A DNA stretch of 64,000 nucleotides from SABI01 sp028532915 (GCA_963677225.1 OY781923.1:2108001-2172000); one strand, 5' to 3'. Shown: positions 1-9,728, numbered from the stretch's first letter. Notes: generated by a model not told the origin, from the letters alone. Numbers and translations are program-made.

Positions 1-1
1 C

Positions 2-946
2 GAGAACGGGGATTTCTATTTCAATGAGAAAAGGATCAACGATCTGGACCCTGCAAGAAGAAATATCGGGATGGTGTTTCAGAACTATGCCATATTTCCT
101 CATCTTACGGTTCGCAAGAACGTCGCATTCGGTCTCAAGAACAAGAAATTTGAGAAAGATAAGATCTTGGAACTTACAGACAGATTCATGAAACTGGTTC
201 ATGTAGAACAGTACGCTGACAGGATTCCCGAACGGCTGTCGGGAGGACAGCAGCAGAGGGTAGCACTTGCGAGAGCCCTTGTCATCTCTCCCGATGTTCT
301 TCTCATGGACGAACCTCTTTCAAATCTGGATGCGAAGTTAAGAGTCGAGATGCGGGGAGTGATAAAGAAGATTCAAAAAGATGTCGGTATCACCACAATC
401 TATGTAACGCACGATCAGGAAGAAGCAATGGCTGTTTCCGACAGGATCGCTGTCATGAATGTCGGAGTGATCCAACACATCGGAAAGCCAAAGAATGTCT
501 ATCTGCGTCCGGCGAATGTGTTCGTGGCAAATTTCATCGGAAGAACAAATATGGTGAAGGGGCAACTGGTCATAAGAGAGTCAGGAGCTGCTGTGCGGTT
601 GTGCGGAGGCTTTGAGATCGGTCTTGACGGGATAAAACCCGAACAGAGAAAAGATCAGGACGTTCAGATATCGGTCCGTCCTGAAGAATTCATCCTCTGT
701 GATGGAACTGAAAAAGGCTTGGAAGGGACTGTGACCGACAATACCTTCCTCGGGCTTAACACACACTACAATGTACTGCTTTTGACAGGTGAAGAAGTGG
801 AGATCATCCAGGAATCGTCTCTGCAGTCGAATATCAGCAAAGGGATGAAAGTCTCTCTTCAGATAAAGGGAGAAAAAATCAATGTATTCACAGCAGACGG
901 CAGCGAGAACATACTTCTCGGTGTCGAGAATGACAAGGAGAGTTGA
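2..946 (+). CDS. ABC transporter ATP-binding protein, Fbp/Pot type (5' partial)
   Basis: The reading frame is open from the left edge, so the N-terminus with the Walker A loop lies outside the window. The visible part has the Q-loop (MVFQNYAIF), the ABC signature LSGGQQQRVALARAL, Walker B with VLLMDEPLSNLD and the H-loop YVTHDQEEAM, followed by a C-terminal TOBE/OB-like regulatory domain of about 120 residues. This architecture is that of the CUT1/FbpC/PotA importers, which energise uptake of ferric iron, polyamines, phosphonates or sugars. The next gene, 3 bases downstream, is a fused double permease of the FbpB kind, which favours an iron(III)- or 2-aminoethylphosphonate-type substrate. The binding protein is not in the window, so the substrate stays open. 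Confidence 0.93.
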   Translation, partial: ENGDFYFNEKRINDLDPARRNIGMVFQNYAIFPHLTVRKNVAFGLKNKKFEKDKILELTDRFMKLVHVEQYADRIPERLSGGQQQRVALARALVISPDVLLMDEPLSNLDAKLRVEMRGVIKKIQKDVGITTIYVTHDQEEAMAVSDRIAVMNVGVIQHIGKPKNVYLRPANVFVANFIGRTNMVKGQLVIRESGAAVRLCGGFEIGLDGIKPEQRKDQDVQISVRPEEFILCDGTEKGLEGTVTDNTFLGLNTHYNVLLLTGEEVEIIQESSLQSNISKGMKVSLQIKGEKINVFTADGSENILLGVENDKES

Positions 947-949
947 GAC

Positions 950-2623
950 GTGAATATGAGCCGACTCGGAAAGAAAAGCAGGATCGAGATATGGAATCTG
1001 ATAGCCTATCTCATTGTTGCCCTCTACCTGGTATTTTTGATCTTCCCCCTCTTCAAGATCCTCCGGTCCTCCTTTGATATGTCGGACGGTACCAGAGGTC
1101 TGGGAAATTTCAAACGATTTTTCAGCGACCCATACTACTTCAAAACACTGGTCAACAGTTTTGAGGTATCGATCGTTGTGACATTCTTCTCTCTGCTGCT
1201 GGGAGTGCCTCTCGCATACTTCTACAACATGTATGAGATGAAAGGTAAGAAATTCCTTCAGGTGGTCATCATTCTCTGCTCGATGTCTGCTCCGTTCATA
1301 GGAGCATATGCATGGATTCTGGTGCTGGGCAGAAACGGAGTGATCACAAGGTTTCTCGAAGCTATCTTCAATTTCACGATGCCGAACATCTACGGATTCA
1401 AAGGGATAGTGATCTCTCTCACCTCGAGACTGTTTCCGATGGTATTCCTGTATGTATCCGGTGCGCTGAAGAGTATCGACAACTCTCTCATCGAAGCAAG
1501 CCAGAATCTCGGAATCAGGGGTGTGAAGATGTTTTTCAAAGTCATCGTACCTCTTTGCATGCCATCCATCATGGCGGCCTCTCTCATCGTCTTTATGAGA
1601 GCGATGGCCGATTTCGGAACTCCATTGATGATAGGGGAAGGATTCAGAACATTCCCGGTGGAGATATACAACGCATATGTCGGAGAAGTCGGACAGAACT
1701 TCGGATTTGCCGCAGCAATCAGCATCGTCGCAATCCTGATAACAGCACTGGTCTTTCTCGTGCAGAAATGGGTAACGAGCAAATATAGTTTCACGATCAA
1801 TGCAATGCATACCATCGAGTCAAAGAAAGCAAAGCCGGCAATGAATATTTTCATCCACTTCTACTCATACCTTTTAGTGAGTATCGCCATGCTGCCTCAG
1901 GTATATCTGTGGTTCACCTCATTCAAGAATACCAGTTCAAGCGGTAACGTCTTCCTCGAAGGGTATTCACTGATGAGTTATAAAGAGGTCGCAAAAAGAG
2001 GTCTCATGAGGTCCGTGAGAAATACTACGATCATCGGATTCGTCTCCGTTCTCATCATTCTCGTTCTAGCGGTCTTCGTCTCCTACCTTGTAGTCAGAAG
2101 AAAGAGCGTCAAAAGTCAGGTGATAGATACAATGTCCATGATCCCGTACGTATTGCCGGGTTCGGTAGTAGGTATCGCGTTGATATCCTCATTCAATACG
2201 AGACCACTCGTACTGACCGGAACTGTCGCAATCATCATTATCTCGATGATCATCAGAAGGATTCCCTATACGATAAGATCCTCTGTTGCTATCCTGGGAC
2301 AGATTCCCATGTCGATGGAAGAGGCTGCGATCAGTCTGGGAAGCAGCAAGCTCAAAACATTCTTTTCGATCACGGTGCCGATGATGAGTAACGGCATCAT
2401 CTCGGGAGCTCTGCTGAGCTGGGTCACGATCATCACGGAATTGTCTACCTCCATCATCCTCTATACCGCTCACAGCCAGACGCTTACGGTATTCACCTAC
2501 GTGTTCGTCACCCGCGGCTCTGACGGGCAGGCTGCCGCGGTCGCTACTATCCTCTCTCTGTTCACGATCATCTCGCTCACTGTGTTCATGGCTGTTTCAA
2601 AAGATAAGGATGTGACGATGTGA
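950..2623 (+). CDS. ABC transporter permease, two fused transmembrane domains (FbpB-like)
   Basis: A 557-residue integral membrane protein with two binding-protein-dependent permease domains in one chain, about 12 membrane segments in all. Each half has an EAA-type coupling loop: EASQNLGIRG near residue 182 and EEAAISLGSSKLKTFF near residue 461. Fusion of both permease halves is typical of ferric-iron FbpB/SfuB and of some phosphonate or thiamine importers. I chose the GTG at 950 because AAGGAG at 935-940 sits 9 bases before it; the in-frame ATG at 956 would be 15 bases away. It is translationally close to the upstream ATPase gene, so the two form one importer. Confidence 0.9.
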   Translation: MNMSRLGKKSRIEIWNLIAYLIVALYLVFLIFPLFKILRSSFDMSDGTRGLGNFKRFFSDPYYFKTLVNSFEVSIVVTFFSLLLGVPLAYFYNMYEMKGKKFLQVVIILCSMSAPFIGAYAWILVLGRNGVITRFLEAIFNFTMPNIYGFKGIVISLTSRLFPMVFLYVSGALKSIDNSLIEASQNLGIRGVKMFFKVIVPLCMPSIMAASLIVFMRAMADFGTPLMIGEGFRTFPVEIYNAYVGEVGQNFGFAAAISIVAILITALVFLVQKWVTSKYSFTINAMHTIESKKAKPAMNIFIHFYSYLLVSIAMLPQVYLWFTSFKNTSSSGNVFLEGYSLMSYKEVAKRGLMRSVRNTTIIGFVSVLIILVLAVFVSYLVVRRKSVKSQVIDTMSMIPYVLPGSVVGIALISSFNTRPLVLTGTVAIIIISMIIRRIPYTIRSSVAILGQIPMSMEEAAISLGSSKLKTFFSITVPMMSNGIISGALLSWVTIITELSTSIILYTAHSQTLTVFTYVFVTRGSDGQAAAVATILSLFTIISLTVFMAVSKDKDVTM

Positions 2624-2744
2624 CGAAAATCCGAAGATAAACTGCGTATCCACTTGCTTAAGGAAAACTCACATTGACAGTCCTTTGATCAGAAGCTATA
2701 CCATGATAATATAAGGCATTGAAAATAAAGGAGGAAGGCTTCAC

Positions 2745-3434
2745 ATGAACAAAGAGACACAGCTCGACCGGATGATGGGTATTCTCTCGATAACAGCCGC
2801 AGCAGTCCTCACTGCTGCTGACTATCTGCTGGAGTTTCACAGCGAATACGGACTGGGAACATCAGTCGTTGAACCGGCATGGCTCACTATGGGCAGCTGG
2901 CGATTCACCCTCTCCATTCATCTATGTCTGTTCATGATCCCCTTCTATCTGGCAGGTTTCTTTCTCCTCCACAAAGCTCTCAGCAGGACTCACAGGGCAG
3001 CTGCCGTGATCATCCCGGTTCTGTTCTCTTACGGAGTGATAATGGGATCTCCTTTCATACACGGGGTGATGAATCTGAATGCTCTTGTGTATAAAAACGG
3101 TGTAAGACTCGGAATCTCCGCCGAGGTGCTGACTGACCTCATAGAAAATACTGTGACCGCTGCGATACTTCCGGGATTTCTGTTCCATTATATCATCACC
3201 TGGATCATCGCTCCTTGCGCTCTGTTTTTCACCATCATCAGCGGCAAGAGTGTGTTCAGAAGGTGGACTGCCTTTCTCAACCCGCTCGTGTTCCTGATCG
3301 CCGGGACCGCAGGGTTAAAGCTGCTTCCGTCAGTATTCGCCTATCTGGCACCTGGAGCGATCAACAAGGGAAATCTTGCCCTGTTCACGCTGGTGACAGT
3401 CAAAATGTGGAAGAGAAAAGCTGAACCTGATTGA
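2745..3434 (+). CDS. Six- to seven-TM membrane protein, possibly DUF6796 family
   Basis: A 229-residue hydrophobic protein with about six to seven predicted membrane segments and few charged residues outside the ends. A strong ribosome site (AAAGGAGG) lies just upstream of the ATG. The general pattern (a GSWR motif near residue 45, long helical segments, a GSPFIHG motif near 101) recalls the DUF6796 group of uncharacterised bacterial membrane proteins, but I am not certain of that assignment. It stands alone, 121 bases after the ABC permease. No catalytic motif is visible, and the function is unknown. Confidence 0.75.
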   Translation: MNKETQLDRMMGILSITAAAVLTAADYLLEFHSEYGLGTSVVEPAWLTMGSWRFTLSIHLCLFMIPFYLAGFFLLHKALSRTHRAAAVIIPVLFSYGVIMGSPFIHGVMNLNALVYKNGVRLGISAEVLTDLIENTVTAAILPGFLFHYIITWIIAPCALFFTIISGKSVFRRWTAFLNPLVFLIAGTAGLKLLPSVFAYLAPGAINKGNLALFTLVTVKMWKRKAEPD

Positions 3435-3504
3435 ACGAACTTTTACATTCTTTAATATCATGCTATTGTCTCATTAAGATTTATCCTAGATAAAGGAGCG
3501 ACGG

Positions 3505-3774
3505 ATGAGCATTTTCGAAGCACTGATGCTGCTTGCCTTCGGCTGTGCATGGCCGGCATCGATCTACACTTCTCTCACATCAAAAAGTACTGAAGGAAAG
3601 AGTCTACCCTTTCTCATCATCATCGCACTCGGTTATGTAAGCGGTATCACACACAAGATTCTCTACTCTCTCGATTTCGTAATCCTGCTGTATACGTTGA
3701 ATCTTTTGATGGTGCTGTTCGATCTTCTCCTGTATGCGCGAAACAGAAAAAGAGAGAAAGCAGCTCTTCGTTAG
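3505..3774 (+). CDS. Small PQ-loop/SemiSWEET-like membrane protein
   Basis: An 89-residue protein with three predicted membrane helices. The first ends in CAWPASIYTSLTSKSTEGKS, which looks like the first helix and loop of PQ-loop and SemiSWEET proteins (proline at the kink, then a short polar TSKSTEGKS-type loop before helix two). SemiSWEETs are three-helix half-transporters that dimerise to move sugars. RBS AAAGGAGCG precedes the ATG. The transport role is inferred from family resemblance only; the substrate is unknown. Confidence 0.72.
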   Translation: MSIFEALMLLAFGCAWPASIYTSLTSKSTEGKSLPFLIIIALGYVSGITHKILYSLDFVILLYTLNLLMVLFDLLLYARNRKREKAALR

Positions 3775-3839
3775 AGAGATTCTCGTGCTGCCGTGCATGC
3801 ATGGAGACAGTATGTCCACAGATAAAAGGAACGCTGCCT

Positions 3840-4212
3840 ATGAGACAGGATCTTGAAAGGAACAGAGAATCTGCGATCGATTTCTATACGGTGGCATATC
3901 ATGGAAATCCTTCACAGGCTGTAAGAAGGTATGTAGGGGAAAACTACATACAGCACAATCCTCTCGTCAAAGACGGGAAGGAAAGATTCATTGAATACTT
4001 CGAGGGAATAGCCTGAAAAGAAGATCGAGTTCGTCAGATCCATAGCTCAGGGAGATCTCGTAGCCCTTCATCCCCATCAGATCTGGCCCGGTGATACCGA
4101 ATATGTCACCATGGATTTTTTCCGATTTGACCAGATGGGTAAGATCGTTGAACACCGGGATACGATCCAGGAGATTCAAAAACAGACAGCATCGGGAAAT
4201 ACTATGTACTGA
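3840..4212 (+). pseudogene. SnoaL/NTF2-like protein, broken by a frameshift
   Basis: The first part reads from the ATG at 3840 (AAGGA at 3826-3830) and includes DFYTVAYHGNPSQAV and YIQHNPLVKDGK, typical of SnoaL-like polyketide-cyclase or NTF2-fold proteins (COG4922 type). It stops at a TGA at 4014-4016, directly after EYFEGIA. The rest of the domain continues from 4018 in the +1 frame (IEFVRSIAQGDLVALHPH, then MDFFRFDQMGKIVEHRDTIQ) to a TGA at 4210-4212. Family members usually have about five more residues at the junction, so a small deletion with frameshift is the likely cause. The whole family core is present on both sides of the break. Function is presumably lost unless the break is a sequencing error. 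Confidence 0.8.
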
Positions 4213-4359
4213 AACCAAAAATCCTATCGTAGTGAACATTGACTAGTCGCCAATCACTACAGGGTTTTGATCCGATTAGTGAACACATTCTATTTTTATT
4301 CCCCTCTGCAGCTCTTACAATTCAACTATCTTAATCGTAAGGAAACAGAGGTTGAAAAT

Positions 4360-5097
4360 ATGGAAAGAATCAGGATTTTCGGCGACTCGATACTAAAAAG
4401 AATAGTCTATAGTGAACAGGATAACAGATACAGGACTCTGCCGGTAGAGCAGGTCAACGAACTGGGAAAGGCTTTGGACCTTGAAATCGAAACCACCACG
4501 ATCTTCGGTTGTACTGTCACCAAGGGAATGCAGCTCCTTCAGAGGGCTATGAAAAAGAATCTCGAATGTGACTATGTACTTCTCGAATTCGGTGGCAATG
4601 ACTGCGATTACCTGTGGGACCAGGTAGAACAGTACCCGCAGCAGCCGCATGACCCTAAGACACCTCTACCCGTGTTCTCAGATATGTTGATAACTATGAT
4701 CTCACTGCTGAAAGAAAAACACATCGAACCTCTTCTGGTCACACTGCCGCCTGTTGATTCTAGACGTTATCTCGATCATATCTGCAGCAGCGGTCTTGAT
4801 AAACAGAAGATTCTCTCATGGCTGAAAGATGAGAAGACGATCGAGCGGCATCAGGAACTCTACTCCCTTCAGATAGCGAAGATAGCTCTGGAGACACAGA
4901 CAAGGCTGATTGACATCAGAAGTGCCTTTCTTGAAAGAAAGGAATGCAGTACTCTCATCTGTAAAGACGGGATCCATCCAAACGAGAAAGGTCATGCCCT
5001 TATCCTTGAGACATTTGCACAATATAGAAGACACAAGAGCACCTCCAGAAAATTATCAGGTTTCTCCTTCGATGCTCCCGTCTGTGCCGGTTTCTGA
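4360..5097 (+). CDS. SGNH/GDSL-type hydrolase
   Basis: Translated from the ATG at 4360 (GAGG at 4348-4351), this gives about 245 residues starting MERIRIFGDSIL. The block I nucleophile motif FGDS, block III GGND and block V DGIHPNEKGH, with catalytic Asp and His, are all present, so the Ser-Asp-His machinery of SGNH esterases is intact. No signal peptide is seen, so a cytoplasmic esterase or deacetylase is likely. A longer in-frame start at 4267 lacks a ribosome site and would add a hydrophobic stretch before the conserved core. Its 3' end overlaps the end of the convergent GGDEF/HD-GYP gene by 42 bases. The substrate is unknown. Confidence 0.88.
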   Translation: MERIRIFGDSILKRIVYSEQDNRYRTLPVEQVNELGKALDLEIETTTIFGCTVTKGMQLLQRAMKKNLECDYVLLEFGGNDCDYLWDQVEQYPQQPHDPKTPLPVFSDMLITMISLLKEKHIEPLLVTLPPVDSRRYLDHICSSGLDKQKILSWLKDEKTIERHQELYSLQIAKIALETQTRLIDIRSAFLERKECSTLICKDGIHPNEKGHALILETFAQYRRHKSTSRKLSGFSFDAPVCAGF

Positions 5098-7665
5098 ATC
5101 GATATCTGAATTATCGTCAGACTTCTGTATAAGAGTGATGAACAGGTCCGCAAGAGCCGGATCGAATTGAGTCCATTTGTTTTCTTTGATCTGTTCGATC
5201 GCAGTCTCTTTCGGTAGGGCTGAACGGTAGGGTCTGTCCGAGGTCATTGCATCATAGGCATCGGCGATTGCAAGGATTCTCGAAAGGAGAGGTATATCCT
5301 CCCCTTTCAGTCCCTGGGGGTAGCCCTGCCCGTCCCACCTTTCATGATGGCAGAGAATCAGATGGGCTATAGAAGAAAGATCGGGTGAGGTCATCGCGAT
5401 ATTATATCCGATTCTCGGATGTTTTCTCATTTCGAGCCATTCGTCATCGTTGAGAGGGCCCGGTTTCATCAGAATCGAATTATCGATGCTCATCTTTCCG
5501 ATATCATGCATGGTAGCGAACAGCTTCAGGTCGTTGAGCGAAGATTGGGGAAGAACGAGAGCTTTTCCGATCATCGATGTCAGGTGAATGAGTCGTTCTC
5601 CATGCTCATCGGTCTCCTTAGTTCTTTGTGATAATGATTTTCTCAAAGAATTCAGCAGGGAACTGTGAGAACTGCTTCTTTCAAGAAGCTTGCTTCTATA
5701 CATCATATCTTCTGCGACCTTCAGTATATGACTCATCTGTTGTTCGCTGTCGCTCTTCGTAGCGGATCCGAGAGCGACACTGAGATGTATCGATTCTCCT
5801 TCGACATTCAACTCTGAATGCTTGAATTCAATGATGATCCGGCTGAGTACCTTCTGAATTTCTTCTTTCGAAGTATTCGGGAGAAGAACAGCGAACTCGT
5901 CACCTCCGATGCGTGAGAGCACATCACCTTTTCGTACGGCCAGCGTCAAAACTCGTGCAGTTTCCTTGAGAATCAGATCACCTACTGCATGTCCCATCGT
6001 GTCATTGATAAGCTTCAGGCCGTTGGTGTCGCAGATGATGTACGAAAGAGGTAAAAATTCAGGCGTATCGAGACGCAGCAGTTCTTCTTCGAAATACCGT
6101 CTGTTATGAACCTTCGTCGTAGGATCATGAAGACTGAGATACTCTATCTTTGATTCTCTCTGCTTGCGTTCGGTGATATCCCAGCAGAAAATGATCGTAT
6201 GCTCCTTGTAGATTCTCGCGCTGGTACATGAAAGCCATAGGCCTGTTTTGTCTTTTTTATGTATGTGATGCTCATAGCGGAATCCGTTCCCGATGAAATC
6301 ATCAAAGGATCCGCCCCCTTCAGAGGTTCCGATCTTTTCGTGGAGTTCTTTAAGAGATATTTCAAGCAGTTCTTCTTCGGAATAACCTGTGATCTCACAC
6401 GCTTTCTTGTTCGCCTCTATACACCTGCCGGTCTGGTCGACGATGAAGATCCCTACCGGAGACATGTGAATGTAGGTACGGAATTTTTCGTTGCTCAGAG
6501 CGAGCTCGTTTTGAATCCGGAGGGATTTCTCCACTTCCTTTTTCAGCACTTTTGCTTTGTTCAGAAGAAGAAGCAGAAAGACCATCAGGATCAGAGCCCC
6601 GATTCCGATACTGACTGCAAGTTCTTCACTGATTAAGATTCTGTCATCATCAAGACCCACAAGAATACTTCCCGGAGGGAGTGAGCTGCTGTCTATATCG
6701 AAGTGGTCAAGCATCCTGGCATTGAATACCATGCTGACCAGAGGAGATGTTCTCGGTTTCATGGATCCAACATCTTCACCTTCAAGGATCTTTCTTGCCA
6801 TCAGACCGGCCTGAAAGGCATGCGTATACGGATCGACTACGACACCGCCCACCGCTGTATCGTCTCCTTCTGTGATATGAAGGATGTTTCCTGTGTAGAT
6901 GGGAAATCCGGTAACTTCGAAAATGCGGGAGATAAGCTGGTCGGGGGCCAGCATGGTTCCGTTATCGGTGATGATATTACCTATCTGAATCAGCTGAGCA
7001 TGCTCGTTTTTCTGCACTTCATTCAGAACCGTCTCAAGCGTATCGGCACTGATGAACTGATACTCCAGATCGGGGAAATCTCTCTGTATGATGCTCTCGA
7101 TCGACTTGAGTTCGGCTGTGCTCGTGGCATTCTTCGAAGAGAGGAACAGCAGAGGGTCCTCATCGTTGATCTTCAGGACCAATTCAATAAGAGATCTCAT
7201 ATCACTGTTCTGAGCAATTCCCGTCATCGAATCTGTAAATGCAGATTTCGCATCGTACCCGTTCACAGCAACGAACACCACAGGTACCGACTTCCACAAT
7301 TTATTGTAATTCATTGAAAGGAAGTCGAAGGCGTAATTATCGGCAACGATGATGACATCGAAGCGCACGTCTTTGTATTTCAGATACATTGCCTGATAGA
7401 GCTCATCGAAATCGGTATATTCGGACAGCTGATGTTCGTTCAGATATTCTGCATATAGATAATAATCAATTCCCTGCAGCGAATCTTCGATACCTTTTTG
7501 TAATTCCGACACCCAGGGGAAATTGGCATGATGAGAGTAGATTACCAGAACATTGGCTGAATCGGGGTCCTTTGAATACAGCGGCTGAAGAGAACCGAAG
7601 AATAATTGAATCAGCAGCATCAACAAGTAAAGAGGATACATTCTTGTCATTTTGCAATCTTTCAC
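5056..7665 (-). CDS. Membrane sensor with periplasmic binding domain, PAS, GGDEF and HD-GYP
   Basis: An 869-residue protein. An N-terminal signal or anchor (about 1-30) leads to a roughly 290-residue extracytoplasmic domain that resembles the ABC substrate-binding-like sensor domain (PF04392 type). A membrane helix follows near 350-370, then a PAS domain (about 395-510), a diguanylate cyclase domain with intact RIGGDEF and an RxxD inhibitory site (RKGD) five residues before it, and an HD-GYP phosphodiesterase domain with HDIGK, HHERWDGQGYP and DAYDAMTSDRPYR. It could therefore both make and degrade c-di-GMP in response to a periplasmic ligand. The GTG start has GGAAG seven bases upstream; ATG codons at 7650 and 7641 are alternatives. 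Confidence 0.92.
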   Translation of the reverse strand: MKDCKMTRMYPLYLLMLLIQLFFGSLQPLYSKDPDSANVLVIYSHHANFPWVSELQKGIEDSLQGIDYYLYAEYLNEHQLSEYTDFDELYQAMYLKYKDVRFDVIIVADNYAFDFLSMNYNKLWKSVPVVFVAVNGYDAKSAFTDSMTGIAQNSDMRSLIELVLKINDEDPLLFLSSKNATSTAELKSIESIIQRDFPDLEYQFISADTLETVLNEVQKNEHAQLIQIGNIITDNGTMLAPDQLISRIFEVTGFPIYTGNILHITEGDDTAVGGVVVDPYTHAFQAGLMARKILEGEDVGSMKPRTSPLVSMVFNARMLDHFDIDSSSLPPGSILVGLDDDRILISEELAVSIGIGALILMVFLLLLLNKAKVLKKEVEKSLRIQNELALSNEKFRTYIHMSPVGIFIVDQTGRCIEANKKACEITGYSEEELLEISLKELHEKIGTSEGGGSFDDFIGNGFRYEHHIHKKDKTGLWLSCTSARIYKEHTIIFCWDITERKQRESKIEYLSLHDPTTKVHNRRYFEEELLRLDTPEFLPLSYIICDTNGLKLINDTMGHAVGDLILKETARVLTLAVRKGDVLSRIGGDEFAVLLPNTSKEEIQKVLSRIIIEFKHSELNVEGESIHLSVALGSATKSDSEQQMSHILKVAEDMMYRSKLLERSSSHSSLLNSLRKSLSQRTKETDEHGERLIHLTSMIGKALVLPQSSLNDLKLFATMHDIGKMSIDNSILMKPGPLNDDEWLEMRKHPRIGYNIAMTSPDLSSIAHLILCHHERWDGQGYPQGLKGEDIPLLSRILAIADAYDAMTSDRPYRSALPKETAIEQIKENKWTQFDPALADLFITLIQKSDDNSDIDSETGTDGSIEGET

Positions 7666-7920
7666 ATTCAGGCTTCCTTGCTTTATTATCGGGTAGTAAC
7701 ATAATCACAATTCGAAAATTACCAGATACCAACCTCTTCACCGGCGGTTCAAAACACTTTCTTATATTTCATTGTAAACCTAACACATCACCTTGTCATC
7801 AACTATCTTATTTATTTATATATAGATAGTATTACAATTGTCATGTTCCGTATCAGATATCGTCAACCTGATGAAACAAATCAACGACATCTTTTCCCTC
7901 AATGATAAGAATCTTTACTG

Positions 7921-7968
7921 TTGAAGAATACGACTTTCCGTGATAATCTATTTAAGAATTCACTTAAT
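7921..7968 (+). promoter_or_regulatory. Candidate promoter and palindrome before the ArsR gene
   Basis: TTGAAG (7921-7926), a 17-base spacer and TAATCT (7944-7949) form a reasonable sigma-70-type promoter. Just after it, TTAAGAATTCACTTAA (7953-7968) is an inverted repeat with 5-base arms, placed where a repressor would cover the transcription start. If this is the promoter, the GTG at 7940 would be untranscribed and the regulator must start further in. Confidence 0.4.
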
Positions 7969-8335
7969 TGAAGAGGTAAAGACTATCAAAGATTTGCTTG
8001 ATATCATAGCTCCGCTAGCCGATGCGAACCGCTACACGATCATCACTGAACTGCTGAAGAGGGATTATTGTGTCGGAGGGCTGGCAAGGAAATTATCCAT
8101 CACCGAAGCCGCGGTCTCCCAGCATCTCAAGATTCTTAGAGAAGCAGGTCTGATCACAGGAGAGAAAAGAGGATACTTCAGACACTACAGAGTAAATCAG
8201 GAACTGCTGAAGACGGCTGCCGATCAGCTGACCCAGATGAGTTCTGTCGAACGTGACAGCTCGGCGGTATGCCCACCTGCCAGGAAGGAAGATTGTCCTT
8301 TATGCAGAAGCGGAGTCCTCGAAGGTTTGAACTGA
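7940..8335 (+). CDS. ArsR-family winged-helix repressor
   Basis: This encodes the typical ArsR/SmtB fold: a helix ending PLADANRYTIITEL, a recognition region ITEAAVSQHLKILREAGL and a wing with GEKRGYFRHYRV. Such proteins are dimeric repressors released by metals or metalloids or by redox signals. The C-terminus has a cysteine cluster (C-x8-C-x2-C around residues 111-122) that could be a metal or thiol sensor. The start is uncertain: GTG at 7940 overlaps a likely promoter, and internal in-frame TTG codons near 7994 fit the usual family length better but lack a well-spaced ribosome site. The next gene, 34 bases downstream, is a thiol-active flavoprotein, a probable target. Confidence 0.85.
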   Translation: MIIYLRIHLIEEVKTIKDLLDIIAPLADANRYTIITELLKRDYCVGGLARKLSITEAAVSQHLKILREAGLITGEKRGYFRHYRVNQELLKTAADQLTQMSSVERDSSAVCPPARKEDCPLCRSGVLEGLN

Positions 8336-8369
8336 AAACTAACATGTATTCAAATGGAGGTAATACAAC

Positions 8370-9728
8370 ATGAGAAAAGTTGACGTAGTGGTAATCGGAG
8401 GCGGTGCTTCCGGTCTTCAATCCGCGATCACGACCAAATCGACCTATCCTGAAAAGGAAGTCGTCCTTATCCGCAAAGAAGAGCAGGTGCTCATCCCCTG
8501 TGGTATCCCTTATATCTTCGGATCACTCACCGACAGCAGCAAGGATATCCTTCCTGACAAACCTCTGACGAGTGTGGGAGTGGAGATCATAATCGATGAA
8601 GTCACCGATATTCTGGTGGAGGATCATCAGTGCCGGACTGTGAGCAAAGAGACCTTTCAGTATGATAAACTCATTCTCGCTCTCGGATCGAAACCGACTC
8701 TTCCCCGATGGCTCAAAGGTGCCGACCTGGAAAATGTGTTCACGATACCGAAAAATAAGATCTATCTCGATGATATGCTAGAAAAACTCTCCACGGCAAA
8801 GAAGATCACGGTGATCGGAGCAGGCTTCATCGGAGTGGAAGTGTCAGACGAACTCAACAAGAAGGATTATGAGGTGACTCTGGTGGAGATCGAGAAGACC
8901 ATCCTTTCGAAAGCCTTCGATGAGGAATTCGGGAAACTCGCCGAAGAACGCCTTCGCGAGCGGGGATTGAACCTCATCACCGGGAAAGGAGTCTCCGAGA
9001 TAAAGGGAAAAGACGGCAAGGTAACAGAGGTTGTCCTATCTTCGGGAGAGAAGATCGAAGCGGATGCTGTCATTCTTTCGATGGGATACGCTCCTAATAC
9101 TGAGATCGCTGAAAAAGCGGGCATCGAATTGAACCAGTTCGGATTCATCAGAACCTGTGAATATATGAGAGTCCTCCCCTGCTCGACCGACATCATCGCC
9201 GTAGGAGACTGTGCCGAAAAGAGAGATTTCGTCACAAGAAAACTTGACAGGACGATGCTCGCATCGACCGCCTGCGCAGAAGCAAGAACAGGAGGAATGA
9301 ACCTGTTCACCCTCAGTCCGTGCAAACCGTTCACAGGGACGATAGCGATCTATGCAACAGCGATCGGAGAACATGCATTCGGTACTGCAGGTATCACCGA
9401 AGCAAGAGCGATCCAGGAGAATTTCGCAATCATCAGCGGAAGTTTCACCGGTGTTGATACTCATCCGGGAAATCTTGCACATACTCATCAGCAGACTGTC
9501 AAACTGATCGTAGCCGCCGACTGCGGCATGATCCTCGGAGGAGAGGTCTACGGAGGAGCGAGCACAGGGGAACTCACCAACGCCATAGGCTTCCTTATCC
9601 AGAACAGGGTCACAGTAAAGGCGCTTTTGACGATGCAGATCGGAACACAGCCGCTTCTGACAGGATCTCCTGCAGGATATCCTCTGATCAAGGCTGCCGA
9701 AGTGATCGTGAAGAAGATGAGAAAATAG
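8370..9728 (+). CDS. CoA-disulfide reductase/NADH oxidase-like flavoprotein
   Basis: A 452-residue pyridine-nucleotide-disulfide oxidoreductase. An FAD-binding Rossmann motif (VVVIGGGASG) is at the start, the single-cysteine motif LIPCGIPYIFG near residue 48 corresponds to the Cys43 redox centre of CoA-disulfide reductases and NADH oxidases, and a second Rossmann motif VIGAGFIGVE binds NAD(P)H. The FAD-contact ILAVGDCAE and a C-terminal dimerisation domain follow. The likely job is NAD(P)H-dependent reduction of CoA-disulfide, persulfide or oxygen. It follows an ArsR-like regulator and lies next to the thioredoxin/permease cluster, consistent with thiol or sulfur redox. A GGAGG site precedes the ATG. 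Confidence 0.87.
   Translation: MRKVDVVVIGGGASGLQSAITTKSTYPEKEVVLIRKEEQVLIPCGIPYIFGSLTDSSKDILPDKPLTSVGVEIIIDEVTDILVEDHQCRTVSKETFQYDKLILALGSKPTLPRWLKGADLENVFTIPKNKIYLDDMLEKLSTAKKITVIGAGFIGVEVSDELNKKDYEVTLVEIEKTILSKAFDEEFGKLAEERLRERGLNLITGKGVSEIKGKDGKVTEVVLSSGEKIEADAVILSMGYAPNTEIAEKAGIELNQFGFIRTCEYMRVLPCSTDIIAVGDCAEKRDFVTRKLDRTMLASTACAEARTGGMNLFTLSPCKPFTGTIAIYATAIGEHAFGTAGITEARAIQENFAIISGSFTGVDTHPGNLAHTHQQTVKLIVAADCGMILGGEVYGGASTGELTNAIGFLIQNRVTVKALLTMQIGTQPLLTGSPAGYPLIKAAEVIVKKMRK

Noticed and set aside
581..1810. 409-residue minus-strand frame
   Set aside because: It is antisense to the ABC genes, which have clear motifs; its composition is that of a shadow frame.
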